Part shown: one piece after another, positions 41,954 to 50,931 of the stretch
Layout of the letters: each line of letters opens with the position of its first letter
Numbering within the stretch: the first letter of the stretch is position 1
Source: an uncultured Bacteroidaceae bacterium
GTDB lineage: Bacteria; Bacteroidota; Bacteroidia; Bacteroidales; Bacteroidaceae
Assembly (NCBI GenBank): GCA_944321635.1
Contig: CALULY010000011.1
Location: 1-64,000, forward strand
Reading direction: 5' to 3'
Length of the DNA: 64,000 bases
Position numbers and translations under genes: made by a program
Notes under the pieces: generated by a model
Database searches by the model: none
The model's input: only the letters and a program-made list of their open reading frames with translations
Told to the model about the DNA's origin: nothing

Positions 41954-43324
41954 ATGGTGAGAGCAAAGACAACAAGACTGATCGCATTGTGTCTCATCGC
42001 CACTGCGGCAGCCCACGGGCAAACGGCCGACAGCACCGCCACGACGGGCGACAGATGGTCTCTGAGACGCTGCCTGGACTATGCCACGGAGATGAACATA
42101 AGCATCAAAATCAACGAAGCCAACGCCAGCAGCGCCGAGATAGACAAGAAGGCGGCCAAGGCGGCATTCCTCCCAAGCCTCAACGCCAACGTAGGACAAC
42201 GCGTCGTCAACAACCCGTACAGCGAGAGCAATACGATCATCGACGGCGACAGAATCTCAAGCACGGCGTCAAAGACCAGTTACAACGGCAGCTATGGCAT
42301 AGACCTGTCGTGGACTTTATACGAAGGCAACCGGCGCATCAACGACTACAAGCAACAGAAAGTGGCGGCGCAGATCGCGCAACTCACCGTGGACGAGAGC
42401 ATCAACAGCATCCAGGAGAGCATCGTCCAAGCATACATCCAGATCCTTTATGCGACCGAGGCGGTCGGCATCAACCGTGCCACGCTCCAGTCAAGCACGG
42501 CGGAGCGCGAGCGCGGGGCGGCTTTGCTTGAGGCAGGCACGCTGTCGCAGGCGGACTATGCGCAGCTGGTGGCCAATGAGAGCAATGACCGGTATGCATT
42601 GGTCTCGGCAGAGGCGACGCTGGACGGCTACAAACTGGACCTGAAACAGTTGCTCGAACTCGACAACGCGGAGAGCATCAACATCGAACCGCTTGACATC
42701 AGCAACGCTGATGTCTATGCAATGCTGCCGGACAAGGAGACAATCTATGAGTCGGCACTGGCCTTCCGACCTGAGATAAAGGCCGGAGAGCTCGCCATCG
42801 AGCAGTCTGAGCTCAACACCACTGCAGCCAAGTCGGGCTACATCCCCACCCTCAGCCTCAGTGCGGGCATCGGGTCGAGCCACACCAACGGCAACGACTT
42901 CAGCTTTAGCGAACAAATGAAGACCAATTGGAACAACTCCGTGGGGCTGACACTCAGCATCCCCATCTTTGACAGGCGACAGACCAAGAGCAATGTGCAG
43001 AGGGCAAGGCTCCAAAAAGACATCAGCAGGCTGCAATTGGACGACAGCAAAAAGGCCTTGCGCAAGTCCATCGAGAACCTCTGGTTGAACGCAAGGAGCG
43101 CGCAGAAGCAATTTGCAGCCGCAAACGAAAAGGTGAAAAGCTGCACGACAAGCTACCAACTGGTCAGCGAGCAATTCCGTCTCGGGATGAAAAACACCGT
43201 GGAACTGCTGCAAGAAAAGAACAACCTGCTCGCGGCACAGCACGAGATGCTGCAAGCCAAATACACCTCAATCCTAAACACTGCGTTGCTTGACTTCTAC
43301 TGCTACGGAGTCATCGACCTCTAA
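41954..43324 (+). CDS. TolC-family outer membrane efflux protein of a MacAB-type pump
   Basis: From the ATG at 41954 the protein has 456 residues and a signal peptide (MVRAKTTRLIALCLIATAAA). It shows two outer membrane efflux repeats with long helices around residues 95-240 and 290-440, normal for TolC. It is the first of six genes (TolC, adaptor, ATPase, permease, sensor kinase, response regulator) on the plus strand, with short gaps. As in MacAB-TolC, it would form the exit duct for macrolides, peptides or glycolipids driven by ATP hydrolysis. Confidence 0.93.
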   Translation: MVRAKTTRLIALCLIATAAAHGQTADSTATTGDRWSLRRCLDYATEMNISIKINEANASSAEIDKKAAKAAFLPSLNANVGQRVVNNPYSESNTIIDGDRISSTASKTSYNGSYGIDLSWTLYEGNRRINDYKQQKVAAQIAQLTVDESINSIQESIVQAYIQILYATEAVGINRATLQSSTAERERGAALLEAGTLSQADYAQLVANESNDRYALVSAEATLDGYKLDLKQLLELDNAESINIEPLDISNADVYAMLPDKETIYESALAFRPEIKAGELAIEQSELNTTAAKSGYIPTLSLSAGIGSSHTNGNDFSFSEQMKTNWNNSVGLTLSIPIFDRRQTKSNVQRARLQKDISRLQLDDSKKALRKSIENLWLNARSAQKQFAAANEKVKSCTTSYQLVSEQFRLGMKNTVELLQEKNNLLAAQHEMLQAKYTSILNTALLDFYCYGVIDL

Positions 43325-43335
43325 AAACTACCGCA

Positions 43336-44556
43336 ATGAAAAAGAACAAGAAAGGCATCATCATCACACTCATCGCTGTCGTCGCCGTGGCAGCGATCGC
43401 AGCCGTCATCATAGGCAAGAAGGCGAATGCACCGAAAATCGTTTTCAACACCGTCACCGTGGCCAAAGGTGACATCTCCAGCTTTGTCACCGCAACAGGG
43501 ACGGTAGAACCGATGACCGAGGTCGAAGTCGGAACGCAGGTGTCGGGCATCATCGACAAGATATATGTGGACTACAACTCCAATGTCAAGCAGGGACAAC
43601 TCATCGCGGAAATGGACAAAGTGACGCTGCAAAGCGAGCTGGAGTCGGCACAAGCAATGTATGACGGCAACAAGGCGGAATTTGAATACCAGAAGAAGAA
43701 CTTCCGCCGCAACAAGATGCTGTTTGAAAAGCAGATGATAAGCGAGTCGGAATACGAGACAAGCGAATACAACTACCGCATGGCCAAGAGCAGCATGGAC
43801 AACAGCAAAGCCTCGCTCGACAAGGCCAGACGCAACCTTTCGTACGCCACCATCACTTCGCCAATCGACGGCGTGGTCATCGACAGGGCAGTCGAAGAAG
43901 GACAGACGGTGGCAGCAGGATTCGAGACCCCGACCCTGTTCACCATCGCTGCGGACCTGACCCAGATGCAAGTCGTGGCGGACGTTGACGAGGCCGACAT
44001 AGGCGGTGTCAAAGAGGGGCAACGGGTGGAATTCACCGTCGATGCCTATCCTGGCGACACCTTCGAGGGGAGAGTGACACAGATCCGCCTCGGCAGCAGC
44101 GAGACGACATCGGGCACATCGACGACGACGGAGAGCGTGATCACATACGAAGTGGTAATCTCGGCACAGAACCCCGACCTGAAACTCAAGCCGAGACTGA
44201 CTGCCAACGTCACGATATACACCCTCGACAAGCCCGACGCAGTGAGCGTGCCGGCAAAAGCCCTCAGGTTCAAACCCGAACCGCCGCTCGTGAGCGACGA
44301 GTACACCGTCATCGACTGCGACGCGGAGCATAAGCTCTGGACGCTGGACGGCATGACATTCACAGCACACAAGGTAGAGACAGGGCTCAGCAACGGGATA
44401 CGCACCGAGATCCTCGGCGGCCTGCCAGAGGGTACAAGCGTTGTCGAGGAAGCCACGCTCGCATCTTCCGCACCGGAAATGGCGGATGGCGACAACGAAC
44501 GAAGCCCCTTCATGCCCGGACCTCCCGACCGCAACAAGAAGAACTCCAAAAAGTGA
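43336..44556 (+). CDS. MacA-like periplasmic adaptor subunit
   Basis: The 406-residue membrane fusion protein has an N-terminal anchor (residues 8-25), a split biotinyl-lipoyl-like domain (VGTQVSGIIDKIYVDYNSNV, later ATITSPIDGVVIDRAVEEGQ), an alpha-helical hairpin between them (about 95-165) and beta-barrel domains. It links the inner membrane permease to the TolC duct. A poly-charged tail rich in Pro and Lys (PPDRNKKNSKK) ends the protein. It lies 11 bp after tolC and 7 bp before the ATPase gene. Confidence 0.93.
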   Translation: MKKNKKGIIITLIAVVAVAAIAAVIIGKKANAPKIVFNTVTVAKGDISSFVTATGTVEPMTEVEVGTQVSGIIDKIYVDYNSNVKQGQLIAEMDKVTLQSELESAQAMYDGNKAEFEYQKKNFRRNKMLFEKQMISESEYETSEYNYRMAKSSMDNSKASLDKARRNLSYATITSPIDGVVIDRAVEEGQTVAAGFETPTLFTIAADLTQMQVVADVDEADIGGVKEGQRVEFTVDAYPGDTFEGRVTQIRLGSSETTSGTSTTTESVITYEVVISAQNPDLKLKPRLTANVTIYTLDKPDAVSVPAKALRFKPEPPLVSDEYTVIDCDAEHKLWTLDGMTFTAHKVETGLSNGIRTEILGGLPEGTSVVEEATLASSAPEMADGDNERSPFMPGPPDRNKKNSKK

Positions 44557-44563
44557 AACATAA

Positions 44564-45310
44564 ATGAAGAACAAAGTCATTGAATTGATTGACATCAAGC
44601 GCAACTTCATCGTGGGCGACGAGACAGTCCATGCGCTGAGGGGCATCTCGTTCTGCATTGAGGAAGGTGAATTCGTGACTATCATGGGGTCATCAGGTTC
44701 GGGGAAATCGACACTGCTCAACACCCTCGGATGCCTCGACACGCCGACATCGGGCGAATACCTGCTCGACGGGGTGGCAGTAAGGTCGATGAGCAAGCCG
44801 CAAAGGGCAAGGCTGAGGAACAAAAAGATAGGATTCGTCTTCCAGAACTACAACTTGCTGCCCAAGACGACAGCGGTCGAGAACGTCGAGCTCCCGCTGA
44901 TGTACAACCCCGAAGTCGGAGCGGCCGAGCGTCGCCAACGAGCCATTGACGCGCTCATCGCCGTAGGTCTCGGCGACCGCCTCGAACACAAGTCCAACCA
45001 GATGTCGGGGGGACAGATGCAAAGGGTTGCCATAGCCCGCGCCTTGGTCAACAATCCTTCGGTCATCCTCGCTGACGAAGCGACGGGAAACCTCGACACG
45101 AGGACATCATTCGAGATACTTGTCCTCTTCCAGCGTCTGCACTCCGAGGGCAGGACAATCATCTTCGTCACCCACAACCCGGAGATTGCGCTTTACAGCA
45201 GCCGCAACATCCGCCTTCGGGACGGGCACGTCGTGGAAGACAAGGTGAACCATGACATACTCTCGGCGGCAAAGGCGTTGGAGGAACTCCCAAAGACAGA
45301 CGACGATTAA
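44564..45310 (+). CDS. MacB-type ABC transporter ATPase
   Basis: The 248-residue ATPase has Walker A GSSGSGKST near residue 43, the signature MSGGQMQR near residue 145 and Walker B VILADEATGNLD near residue 168. In most relatives the Walker B stretch reads ADEPTGNLD; the Pro is Ala here, which leaves the catalytic Glu in place. It is a stand-alone ATPase of the LolD/MacB group and pairs with the permease encoded 10 bp downstream. It would power export together with the MacA-like adaptor and TolC. Confidence 0.94.
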   Translation: MKNKVIELIDIKRNFIVGDETVHALRGISFCIEEGEFVTIMGSSGSGKSTLLNTLGCLDTPTSGEYLLDGVAVRSMSKPQRARLRNKKIGFVFQNYNLLPKTTAVENVELPLMYNPEVGAAERRQRAIDALIAVGLGDRLEHKSNQMSGGQMQRVAIARALVNNPSVILADEATGNLDTRTSFEILVLFQRLHSEGRTIIFVTHNPEIALYSSRNIRLRDGHVVEDKVNHDILSAAKALEELPKTDDD

Positions 45311-45320
45311 ACAACAGGAA

Positions 45321-46541
45321 ATGAACTTCACTAACCTCTTCAAAATAGCATTCCGCGCACTCATCAACAACAAGATGAGGGCATTCCTCACAATGCTCGG
45401 CATAATTATAGGTGTGGCATCCGTCATCACCATGATAGCCATCGGGCAAGGTTCCAAAGTCAGCATACAAAAACAGATCTCTGAAATGGGCTCAAACATC
45501 ATCATGATCCACCCTGGCGGTGACATGAGGGGAGGAATGCGCCGGGACGCCTCAGAGATGCAGACGCTGAAGCTGACCGACTACCAGGCACTGAGGGATG
45601 AATGCGTCTTCGTCTCCGCCATCAGCCCCAACGTCTCCTCATCCGGGCAATTGATAGCAGGCAACAACAACTACCCGTCATCGTTCACCGGTGTCGGCAT
45701 CGACTATCTCAAGATACGCCAGCTCACTATCGAGTCGGGCGAGATGTTCACCGAAGCCGACATACAAAGCTCCGCCAAGGTCTGCGTCATCGGCAAAACC
45801 ATCGTGGACAACCTTTTCCCCGACGGTGAAGACCCCATCGGCAAGGTCATCAGGTTCAACAAAGTGCCGTTCAGGGTCATTGGCGTGCTCAAGTCCAAGG
45901 GTTACAACTCCATGGGCCTGGACCAAGACGACATAGTGCTCGCTCCCTACTCCACGGTGATGAAGCGTCTTTTGGCCGTGCAGCACCTGCAAGGCATCTT
46001 TGCATCGGCGTTGACCGAGGGCATGACTGACAATGCCACCGAAGAGATAAGCACCATCCTGCGCCGCACCCACAAACTGACCGCCGACGAGGACGACGAC
46101 TTCACCATCCGCAGCCAGCAGGAACTCAGCAATATGCTCAACACCACCACCGACATGCTCACCATGCTGCTAGCCTGCATAGCCGGCATCTCGCTCATCG
46201 TGGGCGGCATAGGGATAATGAACATCATGTACGTCAGCGTCACCGAAAGGACACGCGAGATAGGCCTCCGCATGAGCGTCGGGGCGAGGGGCATAGACAT
46301 CCTCTCGCAGTTCCTCATCGAGTCCGTCCTCATCAGCATCACGGGCGGGCTGATAGGGGTGATGCTCGGCTGCGGGGCGAGTGTCGCGGTCAAGTTCATA
46401 GCCAACTGGCCCATCTACATCCAGCCGTGGAGCATCATCCTGTCGTTTGGTGTCTGCACGCTCACCGGAGTATTCTTCGGGTGGTATCCAGCCAAAAAAG
46501 CGGCGGCACTCGACCCGATAGACGCCATCCGATACGAATAA
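45321..46541 (+). CDS. MacB-type ABC transporter permease
   Basis: The 406-residue protein starts MNFTNLFKIAFRALINNKMR; upstream codons overlap the ATPase gene and were not used. It has one N-terminal membrane segment, a MacB periplasmic core domain (about 45-260), and three C-terminal FtsX-type segments, ending PAKKAAALDPIDAIRYE, the classic tail of MacB permeases. It works with the separate ATPase; the mechanotransmission pump exports substrates from the periplasm through TolC. The sensor kinase gene follows after 30 bp. Confidence 0.94.
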   Translation: MNFTNLFKIAFRALINNKMRAFLTMLGIIIGVASVITMIAIGQGSKVSIQKQISEMGSNIIMIHPGGDMRGGMRRDASEMQTLKLTDYQALRDECVFVSAISPNVSSSGQLIAGNNNYPSSFTGVGIDYLKIRQLTIESGEMFTEADIQSSAKVCVIGKTIVDNLFPDGEDPIGKVIRFNKVPFRVIGVLKSKGYNSMGLDQDDIVLAPYSTVMKRLLAVQHLQGIFASALTEGMTDNATEEISTILRRTHKLTADEDDDFTIRSQQELSNMLNTTTDMLTMLLACIAGISLIVGGIGIMNIMYVSVTERTREIGLRMSVGARGIDILSQFLIESVLISITGGLIGVMLGCGASVAVKFIANWPIYIQPWSIILSFGVCTLTGVFFGWYPAKKAAALDPIDAIRYE

Positions 46542-46571
46542 CCAAGGACACACCACCCCACCCAGACCGAC

Positions 46572-47663
46572 ATGGCGACACCACACAAGCACAAGGCGGT
46601 GATGATCGAGGCGATGCTGCACGTCATCGTCTGCCTGTCGATGCTCGCCTTCCCTTTCCTGCTGGCAAGCCGCGAGACCTACGACTAGGCGTGGACGTTC
46701 AGGCTGAGGCAGATGGTCGTCACGCAGCTGGCATTCATCGCCGTCTTCTATGCCAACTACCTGGTGCTCGTGCCGCAGCTGGTGTTAAGGAAAAGGATAT
46801 TGGCCTACACCGCCGCCAACATCGTCCTGGTGTCCGCAATGTTGACAGCCATGCAAATCTGGCACGACGCCACCATGGACGAGATGATAGCCCACGGGCT
46901 CGCACGCCACGGCAAGCCAGGCCCGCCGAGATGGCTGTTCGTAGCCAGGGACACGTTCACCATGCTGCTGACCATAGGCGCGAGCATAGCAATCCGCATG
47001 AGCAAGCAATGGGCGCAGGCCGAGGAAGCAAGGAAGGAGGCCGAGCGCAGCCGCACAGAAGCCGAACTGAAGAACCTGCGCAACCAGATAAACCCCCACT
47101 TCCTCCTCAACACGTTGAACAACATCTACGCCCTCATCGTCTTTGACAAGGACAAGGCGCAAGAGGCCGTGCAGGAGCTCAGCCGCCTGCTGCGCTACGT
47201 CCTCTACGACAACCAGCAGGAACTCGTCCCGTTGGTGCGCGAGGCTGCATTCATCCGCGACTACATCGAGCTCATGCGCATCCGCCTGCCGGGCAGCACA
47301 CGGGTGACGACACACATTGACATCGCCCCCGACTCGCCCACCCTCATCGCCCCTCTCATCTTCATCTCGCTCATCGAGAATGCCTTCAAGCACGGCACAT
47401 CCCCCACCCAGGCAAGCAACATCGACGTGAGCCTCACCGAGCACCAAGGCATCGTCACCTGCGGCACCCGCAACAGCAACCACCCCAAGGGCGGCAACGA
47501 CAAGAGCGGCAGCGGCATAGGGCTCGGGCAAGTGCGGACGCGGCTCGACCTCATGTACGGCGGACGTTACGAATGGCAGCGGGGCATCGAGCAAGACCAA
47601 TATGTCTCAACACTCAAGATAGACACCAATGACCGACCATCTGACCTGCATAATCATCGATGA
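46572..47663 (+). pseudogene. LytS-type sensor histidine kinase interrupted by in-frame TAG
   Basis: An ATG at 46572 opens a frame whose first 38 codons encode a membrane segment (HVIVCLSMLAFPFLLASRE); it hits TAG at 46686-46688 and then continues in the same frame, without further stops, to 47663. The downstream part has more membrane segments, a coiled helix and the His-kinase motif NQINPHFLLNTLNNIYALI, then ENAFKHG and a GIGLGQVRTRL ATP-binding block, so the catalytic half is intact. A TGG to TAG change would explain the stop. Restart at the ATG at 46713 could give a 316-residue kinase lacking only the first membrane segment. The 3' end overlaps the response regulator gene by 35 bp. Confidence 0.8.
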
Positions 47664-48342
47664 CGAGCCTCTCGCCCTCGAACTCATCGCCGACTACGTG
47701 GGGCGCACGCCGTTCCTCACGCTCACGGGCAAATACCCCAACGCCGTCCAGGCTCTTGCCGCGACGGCAGGCAGCAAGCCCGACCTTGCATTTGTTGACA
47801 TACAGATGCCCGAGATGGACGGGATGGAGTTTGCCCGACTGGCGGACAAGCACACCAAGATAATCTTCACCACCGCCTTCGACCAGTACGCCATCGACGG
47901 CTACAAGGTCAACGCCGTCGGCTACCTCCTGAAGCCCATATCCTACGCCGACTTCCTCGCCGCCGCCACCAAGGCACGCGACCTCTGCGCGGCTGCCACG
48001 CCGCAGCCAACGGCACAAGGCGGCAGCATCTTCGTCAAGAGCGACTACAAACTGCTGCGCCTGGACCTTGACGACATAACCTACATCGAGGGGCTCAAGG
48101 ACTACGTGCGCATCCACCTGCGGAGCCAGGCCCGCCCCGTCACATCACTGATGAGCCTCAGGTCGATGGAGGAGACATTGCCCCCGTCACGCTTCATGCG
48201 CGTGCACCGCTCGTTCATCGTCAACAAGGACAGCATACGCACCGTCGAGCGCGGGCGCATCATCTACGGCAACGAGGCAATCCCCGTCGGAGACAACTAC
48301 AAGCAAGCATTCCAGGACTTCATCGACAGCCAGACGCTCTGA
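47629..48342 (+). CDS. LytTR-family response regulator
   Basis: The 237-residue protein has a receiver domain (IIIDDEP with D11/D12, phosphorylation site D57 in FVDIQMPEMDG, then TTAFDQYAIDGYKVNAVGYLLKP) and a C-terminal LytTR DNA-binding domain from about residue 135 (SDYKLLRLDLDDITYIEG, RFMRVHRSFIVNKD). It overlaps the 3' end of the kinase gene, which shows they are a pair, and likely controls the efflux operon it belongs to. Confidence 0.95.
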   Translation: MTDHLTCIIIDDEPLALELIADYVGRTPFLTLTGKYPNAVQALAATAGSKPDLAFVDIQMPEMDGMEFARLADKHTKIIFTTAFDQYAIDGYKVNAVGYLLKPISYADFLAAATKARDLCAAATPQPTAQGGSIFVKSDYKLLRLDLDDITYIEGLKDYVRIHLRSQARPVTSLMSLRSMEETLPPSRFMRVHRSFIVNKDSIRTVERGRIIYGNEAIPVGDNYKQAFQDFIDSQTL

Positions 48343-48416
48343 GCGGCAAGCCTGGACGTGCCACGGCGGCATCATCATCCATCCCAGTCAAGGGGACAGG
48401 CTGGCGGGACCTGGCA

Positions 48417-48510
48417 TAAGCTGGACTTGTGCCAGACACAAAGTCCACCCTCTCGGAGCCTAAAGTCCAATGTCCCTTGGCATAAAGTCCGTTTCCCCCG
48501 CACATAAAGT
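48417..48510. repeat. Five 22-bp units with TAAAGTCC cores
   Basis: TAAGCTGG, CAAAGTCC, TAAAGTCC, TAAAGTCC and TAAAGTTA start at 48417, 48439, 48461, 48483 and 48505, exactly 22 bp apart. Across the 111-bp element the reverse-oriented cores GAACTTT, GAAGTTT and GGATTTT start at 48615, 48637 and 48659, again 22 bp apart. Confidence 0.85.
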
Positions 48511-48613
48511 TAAAACAAAAGTTTTGAATGTATAAACAGAACTTTTGTTTATATAAACAGAAGTTTTGAATATATAAACAAAACTTCTGAATATACTTTT
48601 CATTAGGAGGCAA
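48503..48613 (-). repeat. 111-bp AT-rich double-hairpin element, copy 2 (inverted)
   Basis: The reverse complement of this segment matches 23799-23909 in 108 of 111 positions. It contains the same four 21-bp units and two hairpins. The two copies face each other across 24.6 kb. Confidence 0.93.
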
Positions 48614-48836
48614 TGAACTTTATGCCCGGCGCAGTTGAAGTTTGTGCCTGGCACCACCGGATTTTCCCCTTGACCTATCCCCCTGGATGCTGGCATTAAC
48701 TGTGGCTTGGCATCGGACTTTCCACATGGCGCATGACGTGAGCTGATGGCTGCACACGGTGCACCCACCCACGACAAGGGGGCGGACAAGCCTCACCGGC
48801 CTGTCCGCCCCCTTCATCTGTCTTGTCACGCGAGGG

Positions 48837-49265
48837 TCAATCCTGCCCCTCCTGCTGCGCAGGCTCCTCTTGCCCTGGCACTTTGAACTCGGTGAAACCC
48901 GCCTCGATGAGGAGGTTGTACCACAAGATGAGCTTCTTGATGTCGTTGACATACACCCTGTCGCGGTCATAGTTTGGCAGTGCCTCGGCCATGAACGCGC
49001 GCAAGTCATCGCTGGATGCCCGCTTGACGTTGATGCCCACCGCGCCGCCGTGCTTGGCATAGATGTTATCCATCACTTCCCCGAGGGGCACCTCGGCATC
49101 ATCGGAGTACATGGCGATGTCACCGAGTGCCACGACCTTTTCGGTCATGTAGACGGGGAATCTTTTCTTGTCCGTGAGCGACTCGACGATCAACATATTC
49201 TTGCCTTGGGAGAGGAGCTTGTACAAGCCAGGTCTCCCGGAGATTGAGAGTATTTCCTTCAACAT
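48837..49265 (-). CDS. DUF5606 domain-containing protein
   Basis: The 142-residue protein starts MLKEILSISGRPGLYKLLSQ and has no signal peptide. It matches my memory of the Bacteroidetes DUF5606 family, which usually lies next to coaE and nusB-type genes, as here. The function is unknown; the C-terminal tail is acidic and glutamine-rich (PGQEEPAQQEGQD). A TATATTTG box within the end of coaE may give it its own promoter. It ends the nusB-yajC-ybbR-coaE gene run. Confidence 0.85.
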   Translation of the reverse strand: MLKEILSISGRPGLYKLLSQGKNMLIVESLTDKKRFPVYMTEKVVALGDIAMYSDDAEVPLGEVMDNIYAKHGGAVGINVKRASSDDLRAFMAEALPNYDRDRVYVNDIKKLILWYNLLIEAGFTEFKVPGQEEPAQQEGQD

Positions 49266-49294
49266 ATCTTGTTTGGTTAAATTTGGTTTGGCGG

Positions 49295-49302
49295 CAAATA
49301 TA
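49295..49302 (-). promoter_or_regulatory. Candidate internal -7 box before the DUF5606 gene
   Basis: TATATTTG on the minus strand fits TAnnTTTG and lies 30 bp before the DUF5606 start, in the gap after coaE. Confidence 0.45.
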
Positions 49303-49309
49303 GCACATT

Positions 49310-49906
49310 TCACCCAACGGGCTTGCCTGTGATGTTTTTTAATATGCCTAAGAGCTGTGGCAACAGGCGATCGCCAGGGTTGTTGCTGATGACGTGCGCG
49401 CAGAGTGCCGCCTTGGCTCCGTCATCCATCTGGCTGCCCATGCGCGCCAACGCTTGCCGCCGGCTGATGCGGTCACGGCTGATGATGCGGGCAAGGCGCA
49501 CGTCGGGGGCGGCTGTCACCATGATTGATGTGTCAACGCTGGCAAGCAGGCCGGACTCTACGAGTATGGCCGACTCGACAAAGAGCAGGCTGTCTGACGG
49601 ATAGGAGCCGCACCAGGCAAGGAAGTCGCCTATGACGGCCGGGTGGACTATGGCATTGACGGCACCGCGCACCGCACTATCAGAAAACAGGATTGCGGAG
49701 AGTTTAGGTTTGTTGAGCGAGCCGTCTGGCAGGTAGGTGTCTTCGCCAAGCAGCGTTGTGAGACGCGAGACGACCTGTGCGTCCGAACACATCAGCCTTG
49801 CCGCCGACCTGTCGCAATCATAGACGGGATAGCCCATGACCCTCAAGATGCGGGCGACGACGCTCTTTCCGCTGCCTATGCCACCGGTTATCCCGACACG
49901 CGTCAT
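49310..49906 (-). CDS. coaE: Dephospho-CoA kinase
   Basis: CoaE performs the last step of CoA synthesis, phosphorylating the ribose 3'-OH of dephospho-CoA. The 198-residue protein has the P-loop GITGGIGSGKS at residues 5-15 and the later VTAAPDVRLARIISRD block. The ATG at 49906 was chosen because it overlaps the ybbR stop codon as ATGA, a sign of coupling. panC-panD for earlier steps lie at 32 kb. Confidence 0.96.
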   Translation of the reverse strand: MTRVGITGGIGSGKSVVARILRVMGYPVYDCDRSAARLMCSDAQVVSRLTTLLGEDTYLPDGSLNKPKLSAILFSDSAVRGAVNAIVHPAVIGDFLAWCGSYPSDSLLFVESAILVESGLLASVDTSIMVTAAPDVRLARIISRDRISRRQALARMGSQMDDGAKAALCAHVISNNPGDRLLPQLLGILKNITGKPVG

Positions 49907-50919
49907 GGCTCCTGGGGTATTGTGTCCAATGCCCACTCAAGCAGGTAATCGACCTGCGTCTGGAGCAGACGGGCATTGCGGACGTAATCCGGGACGTATT
50001 GCAGGGTGACATTGGCCTTCTCAGACTTCAAGTCGAGTGTCTTGTAGTCTATCACCGCGCCAAAGTCTTTGTCACGCAGCCGCCTCATGTCGTCAGAGCC
50101 TATCTGGAAGGCGACATCCACCTTGGTCGGGAACGTCTTCAACTCGACCCCGTACGGAAAATTGACTGCCGTGACCGGCAATTGCAGTACCTTGTCTACA
50201 TAGACATCCACCTCGTAGGAGACTGACACCTCCTCCGGGATGAGCTTCGCGCCTGGGATTTCCTTCAACCCAACCGCTATCGTGGTGGAATCGCCTATCG
50301 ATTGCTGCGGTATGAGCAACGTCTCCACACAGTCATAGGGGGTCGTGTTGCGCTGCGGCAGATAGACCGTCACGCTGTCAGGGACTATGCTGACCGACTT
50401 GACGTAATGGTAGATGTCGGGACGCACCATCGAGTTGAGCTTGACAGGCAGTTTTATGGCCTTGGAATTGGTGTATTCGAAAAAGAGGGTATCCGGCTGC
50501 ACGGACACGACCGACGTCGTTTGCGGGAACGAACCACGGGCAGCCAGCAAATCCCTGGTGAGGATTGCGGCACGACCGTCCTTGTTGTCTATTTCGTCAA
50601 AGTCGATGTCGAGCGACAAGTCACGCACCCTGAAGATGTAGTTGATCAACTTGGTGCCCTTGTCCCTTATCCTGACGTCCACGGTCTGGACTTGCGGGGT
50701 GATGAACATGATGTCGCCGGGCACACCCTTGACATCCACCTTGACAGCTACGTTGTCTTCGAGGTCGTAGTTCAGGGCGTTCAGAAGCCAGAACACGAAG
50801 GCAATGAAGACAAAGAACAAAAAAAACAGAAACTCCTTGAACCTGTTACTGAACAAGAAGTTCCTGAATTGGTGGTAACGCAGTTTGACTAATGCCCTTA
50901 TGTGTCTCCTTTTGAGCAT
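49903..50919 (-). CDS. YbbR/CdaR-like domain protein
   Basis: The 338-residue protein has one N-terminal membrane segment (about 29-47, EFLFFLFFVFIAFVFWLLNA) and several YbbR-type beta domains in the periplasm. In Firmicutes YbbR (CdaR) regulates the c-di-AMP cyclase; in Bacteroidetes its role is not known to me. It lies 12 bp after yajC and overlaps coaE by 4 bp, which is the usual arrangement in this phylum. Confidence 0.88.
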   Translation of the reverse strand: MLKRRHIRALVKLRYHQFRNFLFSNRFKEFLFFLFFVFIAFVFWLLNALNYDLEDNVAVKVDVKGVPGDIMFITPQVQTVDVRIRDKGTKLINYIFRVRDLSLDIDFDEIDNKDGRAAILTRDLLAARGSFPQTTSVVSVQPDTLFFEYTNSKAIKLPVKLNSMVRPDIYHYVKSVSIVPDSVTVYLPQRNTTPYDCVETLLIPQQSIGDSTTIAVGLKEIPGAKLIPEEVSVSYEVDVYVDKVLQLPVTAVNFPYGVELKTFPTKVDVAFQIGSDDMRRLRDKDFGAVIDYKTLDLKSEKANVTLQYVPDYVRNARLLQTQVDYLLEWALDTIPQEP

Positions 50920-50931
50920 TGCTGCACCGGC

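Larger units (their letters stand above)
48343..48836. other. Intergenic minisatellite-like region, copy 2
   Basis: No gene is seen in these 494 bp. From about 48411 to 48680 it is an array of 21-22 bp units with the 111-bp AT-rich element in the middle; the remainder before the DUF5606 gene is unremarkable GC-rich sequence. Confidence 0.75.

Noticed and set aside
46572..47663. Genome-wide TAG recoding as explanation of the kinase stop
   Set aside because: TAG ends the Omp28-like gene at the expected place, so it is used as a stop in this genome.
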